Source: JAABRU01 sp050180235 (GTDB lineage: Bacteria; Desulfobacterota; Desulfobacteria; Desulfobacterales; Desulfococcaceae). Taken from it: a stretch of DNA of 16,363 nt. A program made the position numbers and the translations under genes. The notes under the pieces were generated by a model. The model did not search any database, had not been told where the DNA came from, and saw only the letters and a program-made list of their open reading frames with translations. The stretch is taken from positions 1 to 16,363 of the forward strand of contig JBFXEJ010000127.1 of assembly GCA_050180235.1 (NCBI GenBank), written 5' to 3'. This document shows, piece by piece, positions 1-7,325 of this stretch (the stretch's first letter is position 1; each line of letters starts with the position of its first letter).

Positions 1-924
1 TTTGAATTTCATATCCCGGTTGCCGGATCGGAGTGTATCCGCTAGCCGGACTTCAACAGAACAAGCTGTGTCAGGAGAGGCTGTTTTCACAATTTTCTGA
101 AACATCACCAGAAGTTCCGAGCCTGCATTTCCCGGTTTTGCCTGCGGATCAGGGGTTTTGACAGAAATGAGTTTTGACTGGGCAAGATGATGATGAAAAA
201 CCGCTTTTTCCTGAACAGAGTTGGCATCTCTGACACCGTAACGATCCCATTCTCTCACGCTTGCGGTTCCCAAAGAAAGGAAGACAAAATCCTGATATTC
301 CCGTGGACTGAAAATTCTGAGCCCGTGATTTGCGGGATTTCTGAAATCACTTCTGATTTTGTCATAAGAAGCAATGAATCCGCTGTGTAACAGGAGAGCA
401 GAATACCCCTTCCTGAAATACTGTTGGACAAAAGCCAAAGCCTTGTGTTCCCTGTCTTCAATGGCATAACACAGTGATGTCATAATATTTGTAATCACGC
501 CCATCATGGCGGGCATTCGTTTATCCAGCCATTTTTCCATGATTTCGGCCAGTTTTTTCTTATTCCTTTTCCGCAGATGTTTTACCATGACATCACCGAT
601 GCTTCTGGAAGGCTCGGCAAGCAGTCTGCAAATCTCTGATTCCATAATCTGACAGGCAATACCGATCAGAAAACTGTGATCATGTGATGGTTCTGTCAGA
701 GATTCAAAATGACAGAGGGTATTGTATCTTTTCAGCGTATCATGGGGACATGCGCTGATAAGCATATATCCGGCACCGCGTTCTGTATGCTGCTCTTTGA
801 CAGATGAGCGTGTTTTCCGGACATCGGTTTTGTAAAATTCGGGAACCGGTCTCTGCGCAAACCTGCGAATCCCTTCAAGTTCATAGTCAATATCATCATC
901 GTGCAAATCGTTATCGTTGTTCAT
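1..924 (-). CDS. Hypothetical protein with HEPN-like RNxxxH motif (C-terminus cut by window edge)
   Basis: The frame is open without a stop from the ATG at 924-922 to the window edge, giving 308 residues with the end missing. I do not recognise the family as a whole. The N-terminus is acidic (residues 2-16, rich in D, N and E). Residues about 78-195 look largely helical. They are followed by R195-N-P-A-N-H200-G, which matches the R-N-x3-H signature of HEPN domains, found in many RNases of toxin-antitoxin and defence systems and also in non-catalytic proteins. A basic stretch (residues 117-136, rich in K and R) precedes it. No membrane segment or signal peptide is visible. It lies 108 bp downstream of the small antitoxin-like gene, on the same strand. 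The HEPN assignment rests on the motif and helical context only, so a chance match is possible. That the frame is coding is fairly secure. Confidence 0.7.
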   Translation of the reverse strand, partial: MNNDNDLHDDDIDYELEGIRRFAQRPVPEFYKTDVRKTRSSVKEQHTERGAGYMLISACPHDTLKRYNTLCHFESLTEPSHDHSFLIGIACQIMESEICRLLAEPSRSIGDVMVKHLRKRNKKKLAEIMEKWLDKRMPAMMGVITNIMTSLCYAIEDREHKALAFVQQYFRKGYSALLLHSGFIASYDKIRSDFRNPANHGLRIFSPREYQDFVFLSLGTASVREWDRYGVRDANSVQEKAVFHHHLAQSKLISVKTPDPQAKPGNAGSELLVMFQKIVKTASPDTACSVEVRLADTLRSGNRDMKFK

Positions 925-1032
925 CAGTTCCCTCTTTCATCTCGTTCCCACGCTTTGCATCTCATTTCTGCTGCTGCCATTCTTTCCATTTCCCGGAGTT
1001 TCCCGCGATCAGCAGTGCTCACTGCCAAATCA

Positions 1033-1215
1033 TCATCTGTTTTTTTTCTCAAAAAAATTGGGATGATATGAAAAAATTCTGGAATACAGGGACTGAATCA
1101 GTCTGGAATATTCATCGTCTTTGGCTGTGCTGTCCAGAATATTTTCGACAATTGAAATTTTTTCCGACAGACTCAGATTTCTGATTTCATCTTTTGTTAT
1201 TTGGCTGATGTTCAT
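1033..1215 (-). CDS. Small protein resembling addiction-module (Unstab_antitox-type) antitoxins
   Basis: This is a 60-residue protein with a good ribosome-binding site (AAAGGAG, 7 bases before the ATG). Residues 4-30 (ITKDEIRNLSLSEKISIVEN and the following ILDSTAK) resemble the N-terminal pattern of short addiction-module antitoxins, a leucine/serine 'LS..EKI.LVE.I.DS' segment seen in partners of RelE/ParE toxins. The C-terminal part (residues 31-60) does not match that family well, and the protein is slightly shorter than the usual 70-80 residues. No RelE/ParE-like toxin frame follows. The next gene on the strand is the HEPN-motif protein, 108 bp away. It could be an orphan or decayed antitoxin, or the partner of that HEPN-like protein. 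The gene itself is likely real; the family assignment is tentative. Confidence 0.5.
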   Translation of the reverse strand: MNISQITKDEIRNLSLSEKISIVENILDSTAKDDEYSRLIQSLYSRIFSYHPNFFEKKNR

Positions 1216-1305
1216 TTGATTTCTCCTTTATCGGTAAGGAATGTTACGCAGACTTTTCAAACTTCGGTATGTTACTGTATCCGCCGTCCTTCCGGCATGT
1301 TCTGG

Positions 1306-1325
1306 ATACCGGCTTTCGCCGGTAT
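1306..1325. repeat. REP-like palindrome in the HD-GYP/antitoxin spacer
   Basis: There is a perfect 8-bp stem ATACCGGC/GCCGGTAT with a TTTC loop. The surrounding sequence, read on the plus strand, gives the peptide FWIPAFAGMT, the well-known translation artefact of a dispersed intergenic repeat found in many proteobacteria. No T-run follows on either strand, so a terminator role is not indicated. The element lies just downstream of the HD-GYP gene. Confidence 0.6.
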
Positions 1326-1354
1326 GACGAAGCCGTGTAACATCAGCTATTTAA

Positions 1355-2446
1355 TCATTCACCAATTTCACAGGCACAAAGCGTTTTATGATCCGCGGCA
1401 TCAAGCTCCTCTTTGATTTTCAGCACCTCATCAAAAAACTGAACAAAAATATCCACCACATCCGGGTCAAAATGCGTTCCCCGATCCTTTTGAATGATTT
1501 CCAGTGCTTTTTCCACCGGAACCGGATCTTTGTACGGACGTCTGGAAATAATCACATCAAAGGCATCCACCAGCCCAACAATTCTGGCGGCAATGGGAAT
1601 ATTGATTCCTTTGAGACTGGCAGGATAGCCGTTTCCATTGTATTTTTCATGATGGTGCAGGGCAATCTGATGAGCATATTCCAGCAGTTCGGATTTGGGA
1701 TTGGCAAGAATCTTTGCGCCGATGGTGGTATGGGCTTTGATAATGCCGAATTCCTTTTCCGTCAGTTTGTCGGGTTTGAGCAGAATATATTCGGGAATGC
1801 CGATTTTGCCGATGTCGTGCATAGGTGCGGCATCCCGGATGTGCTGGATAACAGTATCCGGCAGACCGATTTTTTCAGCTATCAGTCCGCTGTACCGGCT
1901 GATGCGGGAAATATGATTTCCGGTATTTTCATCTTTGTATTCAGCGGCCTTCACAAGGCGGTGGATGGTATCCAGATGGGCATTGTGCAATTCGTTCTGT
2001 GCCACGATCAGCATGAGATCATTGATCTGGGTGGTGGCATTCCGAAGTTTCTGAAGCAGTCCTTTCATCAGTTGGATGGAACCATCCGAATGTATGGATA
2101 AAATCTGTGTAAATGCCTGCCGGGGAACAATCAGCACTTCAGTATATTCCTCGGTTTCAACAGAAGCGCAGCGGGGTTGGCCGTCAATAAAACTCATTTC
2201 ACCGAAATAATCTCCCCGGAAGAAGGAATTCAGAACAATTTTCTGCTGATTGTGATCAAATGTTATGGCATGTGCTTTTCCGCAGGTGACAACATACAAA
2301 TCTGCTGTTGTTTCCCCTTCCTGAATCACAAATCTGTTTTTGGGATAGGCTTTCCGGTGAGAAACCGATACCAGGGACTGAAGCTCTTTGTCATCAAAAC
2401 CGGAAAACAAAGGAATTTTTTTAATAAAATCTTGATCATCTGTCAT
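1355..2446 (-). CDS. Cyclic-nucleotide-binding HD-GYP phosphodiesterase
   Basis: This 363-residue cytoplasmic protein has an N-terminal cyclic-nucleotide-binding domain (about 10-125) containing FGEMSF (81-86) and PRCASV (91-96), where the arginine corresponds to the phosphate-contacting residue of CRP-type pockets. A helical linker (about 125-160) leads to an HD-GYP domain (about 160-345) with H178, the HD pair H210-D211 within HDIGKIGIP, H265-H266-E267, G273-Y274-P275 and the DAFDVIISRRPYK segment (294-306). HD-GYP domains hydrolyse cyclic di-GMP, and the key residues are present, so activity is likely. The predicted role is cNMP-controlled c-di-GMP breakdown. It starts 27 bp after the cyclase gene, so the two are probably co-transcribed. 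The ribosome-binding site (AGGGAAAG) is moderate. The last about 20 residues (including CACEIGE) are not explained by either domain. Confidence 0.93.
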   Translation of the reverse strand: MTDDQDFIKKIPLFSGFDDKELQSLVSVSHRKAYPKNRFVIQEGETTADLYVVTCGKAHAITFDHNQQKIVLNSFFRGDYFGEMSFIDGQPRCASVETEEYTEVLIVPRQAFTQILSIHSDGSIQLMKGLLQKLRNATTQINDLMLIVAQNELHNAHLDTIHRLVKAAEYKDENTGNHISRISRYSGLIAEKIGLPDTVIQHIRDAAPMHDIGKIGIPEYILLKPDKLTEKEFGIIKAHTTIGAKILANPKSELLEYAHQIALHHHEKYNGNGYPASLKGINIPIAARIVGLVDAFDVIISRRPYKDPVPVEKALEIIQKDRGTHFDPDVVDIFVQFFDEVLKIKEELDAADHKTLCACEIGE

Positions 2447-2473
2447 AGTGACTTTCCCTGAAAATCTTGTTGT

Positions 2474-3790
2474 TTATGCCTGAACCACAATCGAACACAT
2501 TGCTTCCGCCCATATTTCCGATGAAATGTCTGTCCTGTCCTTTGCAGTGATTCTGATGTCCCGCTGAGAATGGGCTGAAGACAGATTATCAAGAAATTTC
2601 CAAATATCAAGAGGAATCTTTGCGGCAATGGCTTTGATGATTTCCGTACCGGACGGGCCGTCCAATGTCCATTCAAAAGCGGCTTTTTCATCCGGAAACC
2701 GGTAGATTTTTCCTGCCCTCACCGCATTGTCTGCGGAATATTCATTGGGGAAAATCAGCGAGATATTGCCAGTTGGGCCGATATTGAACAGATAGACATG
2801 GGCATCTTCCGTGCTTTCAAAATAAACCGCAACCTTGTCGCCCTTTTTGTATTTGGAGAATTCATGTTTCGGAACCACTTTGATATCTCTGCTTTTCGGT
2901 ATACCGCTTTCTTTTTCTGACCATACACGGATTTTGAATCCCGCGTCCGGATTTTTCAGATCAGCAAGTTTTTTGGATTCAATTCTGACATCCGTGCCTG
3001 TAGGAAGTTCTTTGGCTGTGCATCTGATACACTGCTGACGGGCTGCATCATGACAATTTTCTCTGCAAATTCCTGAATTCCCGCATTTGGGGCATTGGAA
3101 GGTGTCTTTTTCCGCAACTTTGATTCCGCAGCAGATGCAGTGTGTCCATTCATTTTCTGCTTTTGTGCCTCTCAGCTTTTCCATGGGCTGCGTGTAATTC
3201 GAATTGTAGGGTTCAAACAGTTCAAAGGGCGTTTCCCCCTGTTTCAGGCGGTAAAATCCATGCTGTTTCCATGACACACGGGTTTTGGGGATATAAACTG
3301 ATGCATCATCAAAGATTCCCCGTGTGACAAGGATGTGCCCGGCTTCAGCCATTTCCTGGGCGCGTGCAGCACGATTGGCATGACGGCTGATCAGATCATA
3401 ATGTACACCCCCGATTTTTTCGATGCGCACCTGCCCCATATCCATGCCTATACGGACTTTCAGATGTGACATATCATAAAATTGTTCCTGAATCTCAAGA
3501 GCACATTCCACAGCGGTGGAAGGCTCGGTGAATACAGCCATGAATCCGTCTCCGGTGGATTTGATCAACTGCCCCTTATGCTGGCATATAATGGCTTCAA
3601 CAGGGGTGTCATGAAAATCTTTTTTGCGTTTCCGGTATGCCTCATCTCCCATCTGCTCTGCCATTGCGGTTGAGCCTTTGATATCATCGAAGAAAATTAC
3701 CAGCACGCCGGTTTTGTTGGATGAAGCAAATTTTTCCACTTTATCTATATCTTTTTTGCTCAATTCCTCATTATTTTCATTTTTGGACAT
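2474..3790 (-). CDS. Class III adenylate/guanylate cyclase with zinc-finger and DUF4384-like C-terminus
   Basis: This 438-residue protein begins with a class III cyclase domain (about 25-195). The metal-binding aspartates are D36 in FFDDIKGST and D81 in KSTGDGF, and N139/R143 in ANRAAR match the transition-state-stabilising N-x3-R. It should therefore be active and make cAMP or cGMP; the product is not settled from sequence. Next comes a cysteine-rich region (218-257) with CICC, CPKC, CRENC and CIRC, probably two zinc-ribbon-like knuckles. Residues about 285-390 (KYKKGDKVAVYFESTEDAHV, then LFNIGPTGNISLIFPNE) look like a DUF4384-type beta domain. No membrane segment or signal peptide is visible, although DUF4384 is often found in surface or kinase-linked proteins. 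The ribosome-binding site is AAGGGAGA. It leads the transcription unit that contains the cNMP-binding HD-GYP protein. Confidence 0.92.
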   Translation of the reverse strand: MSKNENNEELSKKDIDKVEKFASSNKTGVLVIFFDDIKGSTAMAEQMGDEAYRKRKKDFHDTPVEAIICQHKGQLIKSTGDGFMAVFTEPSTAVECALEIQEQFYDMSHLKVRIGMDMGQVRIEKIGGVHYDLISRHANRAARAQEMAEAGHILVTRGIFDDASVYIPKTRVSWKQHGFYRLKQGETPFELFEPYNSNYTQPMEKLRGTKAENEWTHCICCGIKVAEKDTFQCPKCGNSGICRENCHDAARQQCIRCTAKELPTGTDVRIESKKLADLKNPDAGFKIRVWSEKESGIPKSRDIKVVPKHEFSKYKKGDKVAVYFESTEDAHVYLFNIGPTGNISLIFPNEYSADNAVRAGKIYRFPDEKAAFEWTLDGPSGTEIIKAIAAKIPLDIWKFLDNLSSAHSQRDIRITAKDRTDISSEIWAEAMCSIVVQA

Positions 3791-4109
3791 GATGTCTCCC
3801 TTGCTTGTTACCGGTTCCTCAAACAGTTTAAGGCCCGAATAAAATCGGAGTGTTACCCAGTAAGCCTTTCAAACAAACCGGAATGGTTGGCTCTGACGTA
3901 CCACATCCTTTTTGGCCCTTGATTGGCATTTATAATATAACTACAGATAATTTAAAAGGATAAAATCTTTCGCAGGTATGGCTGTAGTGCGCAACATAAG
4001 CATTTTCAGAAACAAAAATCAGTCACAAATATCATAATACAGGGGATTTCAGAGAGTTCCCTGCCCCGGAAAACAGGGCAGGGAATGATAAGGCGGGAAC
4101 TGCTGAATA
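3791..4109. other. Intergenic region upstream of the cyclase gene
   Basis: These 319 bp contain no convincing gene. The AT-rich part at about 3935-3965 (TATAATATAAC on the plus strand, with TATA-like boxes on the minus strand) is the likeliest place for the promoter of the minus-strand cyclase operon. No clear paired -35/-10 stands out. The stretch also holds the hairpin at 4057-4085, described separately. Confidence 0.4.
4057..4085 (-). terminator. Strong hairpin downstream of the response-regulator gene
   Basis: A perfect 10-bp stem (TTCCCTGCCC/GGGCAGGGAA) with a 9-base loop lies 25 bp past the stop codon of the last gene of the hdr-met operon. No T-run follows on the minus strand. It may be a factor-dependent terminator or an mRNA 3'-end stabiliser rather than a classical intrinsic terminator. 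Confidence 0.5.
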
Positions 4110-4493
4110 TCACTCCAGCAGGCTGCGGATGCTGTCGGTGATCTGATCCGCAGACGCGGGTTTGGGAAGGTAGTCGTCGGCTTCCATGCTCATGCCGTCA
4201 GAATGGGAGTAACGGGTGGAACCCACATGATCGGCTACTGCTGTAAGCATGATGACGGGGATTGACTTGTATTTTTCACTGGATTTCAGTTCCCGGCAAA
4301 CTTCGTAACCGTCCTTTTCCGGCATCATCACATCCAGTACAATTGCATCCGGCGGATTGGCTTTGACCTTGTCCATAGCCTGAACACCGTCATAGGCCAC
4401 CTCCACATCAAAGCCTTCCTTTTTCAGATTTTTCTGGACAATGGCCGCAAAATCCGGCTCATCATCCACCACCAGTATCCGTTTTTTGCTCAT
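4110..4493 (-). CDS. Single-domain response regulator (CheY-like receiver) at the end of the hdr-met operon
   Basis: This 127-residue protein is a receiver domain only. It has the acidic pair D10-D11, phospho-acceptor D54 in IVLDVMMPEKDGYEV, T84 and K111 (LPKP). Between T84 and K111 there is a longer than usual segment (about residues 86-105, containing DHVGSTRYSHSDGMSMEADD), which would enlarge the beta4-alpha4 region that usually changes on phosphorylation. There is no DNA-binding or enzymatic output domain, so it must act through a partner protein. The ribosome-binding site is AAAGGAGA. It lies 105 bp after the FrhB-like gene and has the same direction, suggesting that it tunes this metabolic complex. 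No histidine kinase is present in the window. Confidence 0.93.
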   Translation of the reverse strand: MSKKRILVVDDEPDFAAIVQKNLKKEGFDVEVAYDGVQAMDKVKANPPDAIVLDVMMPEKDGYEVCRELKSSEKYKSIPVIMLTAVADHVGSTRYSHSDGMSMEADDYLPKPASADQITDSIRSLLE

Positions 4494-4520
4494 AGGTTCT
4501 CCTTTGAAGAGATGTTTCAG

Positions 4521-4568
4521 GGTGCCGGGGTGGACAGTATGGACAGGGTGGATCGGGCGACCGGCACC
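4521..4568. other. Inverted repeat in the spacer before the response-regulator gene
   Basis: GGTGCCGG (4521-4528) and CCGGCACC (4561-4568) are perfect complements separated by 32 bases. The loop contains imperfect copies of TGGACAG. It sits in the 105-bp gap between the FrhB-like gene and the response regulator. It could be a processing or attenuation structure that sets their relative expression; this is inference only. Confidence 0.35.
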
Positions 4569-4598
4569 AGTCCACAGTTCCGGACCCCAGCCCTGATT

Positions 4599-5717
4599 TT
4601 ACTTCCCGGCCTGCTTTTTCAGCAGATCATCGTGCATTTTCTTTGAATATGCCTTTTTCTTTGCAGAGATCAGTTGGATTTTATCCAGCACTTTGGTCTG
4701 CAGATCCGGAGCTTTTTTAAAGTCAAAGGTCTCCAGAGTGTTGTCCCGCGCATCCGCAATAATGGCTCTTCCGATGGGAGTCCGGGTCAGTACCGTTGTC
4801 CACCCCTCTTCCGCACCGATGCCGCCGAAAGACACATCCGCATATTCCGAGGAATAATCCGGGCAGTAATTGCACGCGTAGCGTTTCATAAATCCTATCT
4901 TTTCCAGAAGAATGGTCTTCATTTCCCCTGTGTTCAGATGGATCATGAGTTCATCCTTGATATTGATCTTTTTCACATCCCCCCAGGCAAATCCGCCCAG
5001 TTTCTCCAGCTTTTTCCTCTCCGGTTCATCAAAGATGAAATTGCCGGAGCAGAACAGTCCCAGAGTATAACGGATGGAATCTGAGGGCACAATGTGCATG
5101 GCCGCAATCTTGCGCAGGGTTTTGATCTGGCAGGGTGTACCGACCAGGGCCACGCGGCGCAGTCCCTTCTGCATCATGGGCCGGAATTCCTGCACAGACG
5201 GGGAATAGGTGGAATAGTCATGCCCGAAATGCTTTACCCCGTGGGAACTGTCAAAATAGAATCCGGCAGAGTCAATGATCTCCTGACGTGTGGTGGCCAG
5301 CATGGGTTCCCGCACAAAGGGGCCGATCTGTTTTGTCACAATCGCGCCGTCAATATGGCCCCTGTCCAGCAGATGAACCAGCAGTGCGGTGACAACACCC
5401 CCGTCTGTGGCTCTGGCTTTGATAACCGGATCTTTGGCACGGGCAATGGTGGTTTCCAGCACACTGCCGATGGGAGGAACCCAGCCGGCCATTTTTTTGG
5501 CCTCTTCCTGCATCTCATCAATTTCCGGGCAGATGGAATAGCACAGACCGCATTCTATGCACTTTGCTTTGTCCGCGTATTCCGGCATTCCCTTATCATT
5601 GAGCCGCAGAGCCCCGTAGTTGATGGATGTGCAGAAAGTCACGCATCCGCCGCAGTGATGGCACAGCCCCGGTTCCTGCACTTCCTTAATCAGGTCCTCA
5701 AAGGTTTTGGCTTTCAT
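4599..5717 (-). CDS. FrhB/FdhB-like iron-sulfur flavoprotein (coenzyme F420 hydrogenase/dehydrogenase beta-subunit family)
   Basis: This 372-residue protein starts with two ferredoxin-type [4Fe-4S] motifs: C19-x2-C22-x2-C25-x3-C29 and C53-x2-C56-x2-C59-x3-C63-P. FrhB N- and C-terminal domains follow, recognisable by DGGVVTALLVHLLD (105-118), VGTPCQIKTLRK (192-203, C196), C282-x2-C285 and the ADVSFGGIGAEEGWTTVLTR segment (293-312). Family members carry FAD and iron-sulfur clusters and exchange electrons between F420 or ferredoxin and a partner. In bacteria without F420 the partner is uncertain. It begins 8 bp after metF with an excellent ribosome-binding site (TAGGAGGAATT) that overlaps the metF stop. 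The inferred role is an additional electron input or output of the MetFV-HdrABC complex, with ferredoxin the most plausible partner. Confidence 0.92.
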   Translation of the reverse strand: MKAKTFEDLIKEVQEPGLCHHCGGCVTFCTSINYGALRLNDKGMPEYADKAKCIECGLCYSICPEIDEMQEEAKKMAGWVPPIGSVLETTIARAKDPVIKARATDGGVVTALLVHLLDRGHIDGAIVTKQIGPFVREPMLATTRQEIIDSAGFYFDSSHGVKHFGHDYSTYSPSVQEFRPMMQKGLRRVALVGTPCQIKTLRKIAAMHIVPSDSIRYTLGLFCSGNFIFDEPERKKLEKLGGFAWGDVKKINIKDELMIHLNTGEMKTILLEKIGFMKRYACNYCPDYSSEYADVSFGGIGAEEGWTTVLTRTPIGRAIIADARDNTLETFDFKKAPDLQTKVLDKIQLISAKKKAYSKKMHDDLLKKQAGK

Positions 5718-5725
5718 AATTCCTC

Positions 5726-6658
5726 CTACACCTGCGGTCTTGGATACAGTCCCGCGGCTTTGACAATCTCAGGGACTTTTTCCTCCCATTCAATGGCCAT
5801 GATGTGGAACCCCCGGATACCCGGCACCTCTTTCAGTTCCTGAATCTGCTCAATGCACATTTTGATGCCCTCGTCAGCCTGTTTGTCCTTGGGCGTGTCA
5901 GCCAGGCGTTTCACAACAGAATCAGGAACATCCATGCCCGGAACCCGGTTTTTCATGTACCGGGCCATGCCAACAGATTTCATGGGTGTCATGCCTGCCA
6001 TGATAAAGGTTTTCTCATGCAGTCCCCGATCCACCACCTTTTTCATCCAGTCTTTGATCTTGTCCATATTGTAAATGCACTGTGTCTGGATGAATTCCGC
6101 TCCTGCCGCCACTTTCTTGGCCAGACGGGACACCCGGATTTCATAGGGATCCGCAAAGGGGTTTGCGGCCGCGCCTACAAACATCTGGGGGGGGCGTTTG
6201 ATTTCATCACCGCTGAGGAATTTTCCCTCATCCCGCATCTTCCGCACTGTCTGAATCAGCTGCATGGAATCCAGATCATGCACATTCTGGCCTGCCGCGT
6301 GATCCCCGAATTTCTGATGATCCCCGCTCAGGCAGAGGATATTGTTGATGTCCCAGGATGCCGCACCCAGAATATCGCTTTGCAGTGCAATCCGGTTTCT
6401 GTCCCTTGTCACCATCTGCAGCACAGCATCCACACCCAAAGTCTTCAGCCTTATGCACGCTGCCAGGGAACACATGCGGCAGACAGAGGTCTGGTTGTCC
6501 GTGATATTGATGGCATCCACATAATCTTTGATAAGTGCGGCTTTTTCCTCAATGGCCTGCGGATCACTGCCGCGGGGCGGCCCGCACTCGGATGTGACTG
6601 CGAAATGGCCGGCCCTGAGAACTTTTTCCAGTCTGCTTGGTGTTTTTGCTTCACTCAT
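5726..6658 (-). CDS. metF: Methylenetetrahydrofolate reductase catalytic subunit
   Basis: This 310-residue TIM-barrel flavoprotein interconverts 5,10-methylene- and 5-methyl-tetrahydrofolate in the methyl branch of the Wood-Ljungdahl pathway. Visible family features are E24 in VTSECGPP, NITDNQ (51-56), the FAD-binding stretch TRDRNRIALQSDILGA (84-99), LSGDHQ (110-115) and FIQTQCIYN. It lacks the C-terminal regulatory domain of eukaryotic enzymes, as expected. The start overlaps the metV stop by 8 bp, which suggests translational coupling. Placement directly after hdrCBA-mvhD-metV implies that the electron partner is the Hdr module rather than NADH in solution. Direction in vivo (acetate oxidation or CO2 fixation) cannot be told from sequence. 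Cysteines C60 and C63 and C68 near the N-terminal third (SVCRMCSLAAC) are notable but of unknown role. Confidence 0.96.
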   Translation of the reverse strand: MSEAKTPSRLEKVLRAGHFAVTSECGPPRGSDPQAIEEKAALIKDYVDAINITDNQTSVCRMCSLAACIRLKTLGVDAVLQMVTRDRNRIALQSDILGAASWDINNILCLSGDHQKFGDHAAGQNVHDLDSMQLIQTVRKMRDEGKFLSGDEIKRPPQMFVGAAANPFADPYEIRVSRLAKKVAAGAEFIQTQCIYNMDKIKDWMKKVVDRGLHEKTFIMAGMTPMKSVGMARYMKNRVPGMDVPDSVVKRLADTPKDKQADEGIKMCIEQIQELKEVPGIRGFHIMAIEWEEKVPEIVKAAGLYPRPQV

Positions 6659-7319
6659 TGACCAAATCCTCCCTCACCAGTTTGCGGGGTCCTCCGGCCC
6701 TGTCCTTGGACCAGTCCTTGATGGGTGCCAGTTTTTCATACTCATCGATTTTGCCCAGCAGTTTCAGGCGATCCACAATAAGCTGCCACGCGCATGGCAC
6801 ATCCTTGTTAATCTCGCACGAACCCTTTGTTGATCCTCCGCAGGGGCCGTTAAGCAGCCGCTTCGCACACCGGGCTATGGGGCATATGCCCGCAGTCTGT
6901 CCCAGAATGCACTGTCCGCAGGCCTGGCACCGCTCCGTATACACACCGAATTTTTCCACAGCACCCAGAAATGTGGTGTTCAGACCCGGATAGATCGGCT
7001 TGGCATACTTTTCCGCCATGAACTGCACCCCAATGCCGCAGGCTGTGCTCAGAACCGCTTCCGCACCCTGTATCTCGCTTTCGGCCTTTTCAAAAAATTC
7101 GTGCTCACACTGGCGCTCAATGCCGGAATTTGTGATTTCGATATTTGCGCCTTCCTGAGTGGCCTTCATCCGCAGCAGTGATGCCAGAATCTCAGCCTCT
7201 TTGTTGCCGCCCTGCTGGCATACGGCCACGCAGGTGTTGCAGCCAAAGACCAGAACCTTTTTGTGACCCTTTATCATCTCCCAGATTTCTTCCAGGGGTT
7301 TCTGTTCTCCGACAATCAT
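6651..7319 (-). CDS. metV: MetV, zinc/iron-sulfur partner subunit of MetF
   Basis: This 222-residue cysteine-rich protein matches the MetV family (methylenetetrahydrofolate reductase C-terminal-type domain), which pairs with the short MetF of acetogens and sulfate reducers. Cysteines include C27, C30 and C34 (GCNTCVAVC), C71, C94 (STACG), C131, C134 and C137 (CQACGQC), C146, C151, C160 (NGPCGG), C168 and C176. They are enough for metal or iron-sulfur sites that relay electrons to MetF. The ribosome-binding site AAAGGAG lies in the last codons of mvhD, only 6 bp separate the genes, and the metV stop overlaps the metF start. The NGPCGG-x-KG-x-CE pattern is characteristic of the family. MetV is needed for activity in the acetogenic enzyme studied; here that role is inferred by homology. 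Confidence 0.93.
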   Translation of the reverse strand: MIVGEQKPLEEIWEMIKGHKKVLVFGCNTCVAVCQQGGNKEAEILASLLRMKATQEGANIEITNSGIERQCEHEFFEKAESEIQGAEAVLSTACGIGVQFMAEKYAKPIYPGLNTTFLGAVEKFGVYTERCQACGQCILGQTAGICPIARCAKRLLNGPCGGSTKGSCEINKDVPCAWQLIVDRLKLLGKIDEYEKLAPIKDWSKDRAGGPRKLVREDLVNE

Positions 7320-7325
7320 CGTGTC

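Noticed and set aside
941..960. Fragment CTCGTTCCCACGCTTTGCAT resembling a dispersed 'GTTCCCACGC' palindromic repeat
   Set aside because: Only one arm is present and no complementary arm follows, so it is not strong enough to call as an element.
1388..2101. 237-codon plus-strand frame opposite the HD-GYP gene
   Set aside because: It is a shadow of the HD-GYP coding strand with no independent evidence.
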